Part shown: positions 5,349-5,350 of the stretch, one piece after another
Position numbering within the stretch: the stretch's first letter is position 1
Layout of the letters: every line of letters begins with the position of its first letter
NCBI GenBank assembly: GCA_017476965.1
Contig: JAFUXX010000238.1
Span: 1 to 5,350 of the forward strand
Direction: 5' to 3'
DNA: 5,350 bases
DNA from: Kiritimatiellia bacterium
Lineage (GTDB): Bacteria > Verrucomicrobiota > Kiritimatiellia > RFP12 > UBA3636
Translations under genes and position numbers: made by a program
Notes under the pieces: model-generated
What the model saw: only the letters and a program-made list of their open reading frames with translations
The model's database searches: none
Told to the model about the DNA's origin: nothing

Positions 5349-5350
5349 AC

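Overview
The window carries most of a diversity-generating retroelement (DGR), preceded by two uncharacterised genes. All five genes are on the + strand. The window suggests a GC-rich Gram-negative bacterium. The wording of the formylglycine-generating-enzyme-like (FGE-like) module in the third gene (MVPIPGKNFKMG, EVTQAQWEAVMG, FGLYDMHGNVWEW) recalls the large FGE-like paralogue families of Verrucomicrobiota relatives such as Kiritimatiellae and Lentisphaeria. That assignment comes from memory of protein style and is an inference, not a search result.

Layout. Positions 69-494 encode a 141-residue protein of unknown function behind a strong ribosome binding site. Positions 577-1539 encode a 320-residue conserved hypothetical protein. 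Positions 1575-3767 encode a 730-residue protein with an N-terminal zinc ribbon, one transmembrane segment, a long helical and coiled-coil stalk, and a C-terminal FGE/C-type-lectin-fold domain. The last part of that domain (about 3636-3752) has the marks of a DGR variable region (VR). It keeps the RGGSW...LGFRLC frame, is almost free of adenine, and its codons at the exposed positions nearly all end in C, as expected if AAC codons of a template had been rewritten at A. A GC-rich end of VR, the stop codon and a perfect 7-bp hairpin follow within about 40 bases. This resembles the initiation-of-mutagenic-homing (IMH) site and cruciform of studied DGRs. Further GC-rich hairpins fill 3790-3893.

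Positions 3894-4379 encode a 161-residue protein with a C-terminal HRDC domain, a known alternative to Avd as DGR accessory protein. It overlaps the reverse transcriptase gene (4354-5253) by 26 bases. The reverse transcriptase has a catalytic FRKYFD motif, the DGR-type IGNLASQ motif and YMDD. Its C-terminus looks short.

How the parts work together (established for DGRs, inferred here): the reverse transcriptase and accessory protein copy an RNA of the template repeat (TR) with errors at adenines. The cDNA replaces VR, which changes the binding face of the membrane-anchored protein. No TR is visible in the window; it most likely lies just beyond position 5350. The two upstream genes share strand and close spacing with the DGR target, but nothing in their sequence proves a functional link. 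No tRNA, rRNA, CRISPR array or insertion sequence was seen.
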